DNA of 64,000 nt from Corylus avellana. Taxonomy: Eukaryota; Streptophyta; Magnoliopsida; Fagales; Betulaceae. How positions within the stretch are numbered: position 1 is the first letter of the stretch; every line of letters begins with the position of its first letter. Under the pieces are notes generated by a model. The model had not been told where the DNA came from and did not search any database. It was given only the letters and a program-made list of their open reading frames with translations. Positions 62,561-64,000 of the stretch are shown in pieces. A program made the position numbers and the translations under genes. Location of the stretch: the NCBI RefSeq assembly GCF_901000735.1, contig NC_081542.1, positions 29,370,838 through 29,434,837 of the forward strand, given 5' to 3'.

Positions 62561-63994
62561 ATGGCCTCAAACACTGCTGCCTCTACCTTTCCCAATATCA
62601 CTACGTTTGTCTCTGTCAAACTTGATGGGCCCAATTACCTTATGTGGCTCAACCAATTTCTCCCTGTTTTACGGAGCAATGATCTTTTGGGCATCGTGGA
62701 TGGTTCTGAATCATGCCCCAACCAGTTTCTTCCTGATGATCAAGGAAAAGATACAACTACTGTCAATCCTTCCTTTGTCATATGGACAAAGAAGGATCAA
62801 AGCCTCTTGAGTTGGATTAATGCCACTCTTACCGAGAAAGTTCTAGCGACTGTGTATGGCGTAAATACCTCTCGCCAGGCTTGGGTTTCCCTTGCCACAA
62901 AATTTGCTTCGCAATCCCCATGTCGGGTTGCTCAACTCAAACGGCAACTTCAACACCTTCATCAAGGGTCGAAGTCCTGCTCTGAATATCTCCAGTCTGC
63001 CAAGGAGTATGCTGACCAACTTGCCATTTCAGGCAAGCCTGTTGACGACCAAGACCTGATCTTGTATGTGATTAATGGTCTCAATGCCTCATACGGCCCA
63101 TTTGTCATATCTCTCTCATTTGCCACTCGAAAAGATAAGATCTCCTTTGAAGAATTCCAAGCTGAACTGCTGTCCCATAAGATTTTCTTGGAAAATCAAC
63201 ACAGTTCTATTCCACCGAGTAACACTTTCATTTGCTCTTTTCTCTAACAAAAGGCAATCTCCTCCATTTTTCAACAGAAAATCACGCGGCTCACTCTCCT
63301 CTTCCCCAAGAAGACATACTCGTCCCCCACATCACATGCAGCAGCCCGCAAATCATTTTCCTCTAAACCACCACCATCTGAAGCTCCTTAGTCAAACTTT
63401 GCTACTCCACGTGCTGCTTGCCAGATGTGTGGCAAATCCAGTCGTCAGGCACTGGATTGTTTCCATCGTATGGACTACACATATCAGGGACACCACCCAC
63501 CGCCCTAGTTAGCAGCCATGGTTGCTCAGAACAATGCTCTTGTGGATGATGACTGGTATGCTGACAGTGGGGCAAATGCCCATCTCACGGTTAATCTCGA
63601 GAACTTGGCAATACAGCACCCATTCACCGGCAAAGATACGTTGGCAGTAGGTAATGGGTCTGGACTCTAGATTCAGAACACAGGTTCCACTCTTCTTCGC
63701 ACTCCTCAATCCAAATTTCTCTTAACCCATGTTCTTCATTGGCCTAACGTTGCAGCCAATCTCCTCTCTATTAATAGATTTTGTATAGACAATGATTGTT
63801 TTTTTATACTAACTGGCTCCAAAATTTTTATAAAGGACAATCTGACGGGCAAAACACTCCTTGATGGTCCCAGTATCAATGGCCCCTACCCAATAAAATT
63901 ACAAAATTGTTCTTTCAACAAAGCTTGTTCCTGCGTTGCCTTTCTTGGCGTGTCTGCATCTTTTGATACCTGGCATGCTCGGTTGGGCCACGCC
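62561..63994 (+). pseudogene. Ty1-copia gag-pol, N-terminal part, with four in-frame stops
   Basis: ATG at 62561 opens an uninterrupted 228-codon gag to 63247: 'SVKLDGPNYLMWLNQFLPVL', 'VYGVNTSRQAWVSLATKFAS' and 'DDQDLILYVINGLNASYGPF' (UBN2-type capsid domain). The same frame continues after TAA (63245) past TAG stops at 63389, 63506 and 63668. It carries a zinc knuckle 'CQMCGKSSRQALDCFHR' in which the conserved His is Arg, the aspartic protease site 'WYADSGANAHLT' (about 63550), and the pre-integrase block 'ASFDTWHARLGHA' at the window edge. The stretch around 63220-63300 is probably frameshifted, since the neighbouring frame reads 'NKRQSPPFFNRKSRG'. Integrase, RT and RNase H would lie beyond the window. 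The single long frame and few lesions suggest a recent insertion. It is related to the gag at 37990-39884. Confidence 0.85.
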
Positions 63995-64000
63995 NNNNNN
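63995..64000. other. Start of an assembly gap at the window edge
   Basis: Six Ns end the window, cutting the copia pol frame. Confidence 0.95.

Noticed and set aside
1..64000. CRISPR array, bacterial operon or organelle insert
   Set aside because: Direct repeats here are LTR arrays with variable spacing. No bacterial, plastid or mitochondrial gene content was seen.
1..64000. tRNA or rRNA genes
   Set aside because: I found no convincing cloverleaf or rRNA core by eye; the tRNA-like 12-mers are primer-binding sites of retroelements.

Overview
This window is plant nuclear DNA, most likely from a eudicot. The evidence is AT-rich intergenic sequence, GT-AG introns, a four-exon NHP2 gene, class XII-type leucine-rich-repeat (LRR) receptor fragments, and a dense mixture of Ty1-copia and Ty3-gypsy LTR retrotransposons, hAT-like elements, foldback MITEs and Helitron-like ends. 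Seven internal 100-N blocks, plus Ns at the right edge, mark scaffold gaps. I cannot name the species from sequence alone. All family names rest on motifs read by eye, not on database searches.

Layout. 1-10.6 kb: repeats, a Sirevirus-like LTR, MITEs, a Helitron-like 3' terminus at 4822, and a broken fragment of an IQ-motif (IQM) calmodulin-binding gene at 7.8-8.45 kb. 10.8-13.4 kb: the only intact conserved gene, NHP2, with an antisense LRR-receptor fragment in its third intron. 13.9-17.5 kb: a minus-strand Sirevirus-type remnant with LTR, noncoding region and gag but no pol. 17.8-22.6 kb: an unidentified gene fragment and a copia pol relic, both split by hAT-like elements, then a 1.4-kb hAT with a perfect 8-bp target duplication. 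22.6-26.1 kb: AT-rich repeats. 26.2-28.1 kb: the 5' part of an LRR receptor gene (start lost in a gap) followed by 144-bp exons that each encode exactly two LRRs. 28.4-37.8 kb: Ty3-gypsy LTRs, an internal region with a degraded ORF of the 'putative plant transposon protein' type, and another Sirevirus-like LTR. 37.9-40.5 kb: a copia 5' end (LTR, PBS, gag) interrupted by a probable solo LTR. 41.65-56.87 kb: a direct tandem segmental duplication (units of 7.9 and 7.3 kb), each unit carrying LRR exons, copia LTRs, a solo LTR and a copia RNase H relic. 57.3-58.7 kb: a fourth LRR exon block. 59.8-61.2 kb: a solo gypsy LTR with a 5-bp target duplication. 61.9-64 kb: copia gag-pol with several stop codons, running off the window.

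Two observations stand out. (1) LTRs of several families carry arrays built around an 8-bp palindrome. The core is uniform within an array but differs between related LTRs, as if it were homogenised and replaced as a set. (2) The LRR exons are symmetric phase-1 cassettes of exactly 144 bp that appear to have multiplied together with their short introns. I found no clear new protein-coding system. The novelty is in repeat architecture and exon duplication.
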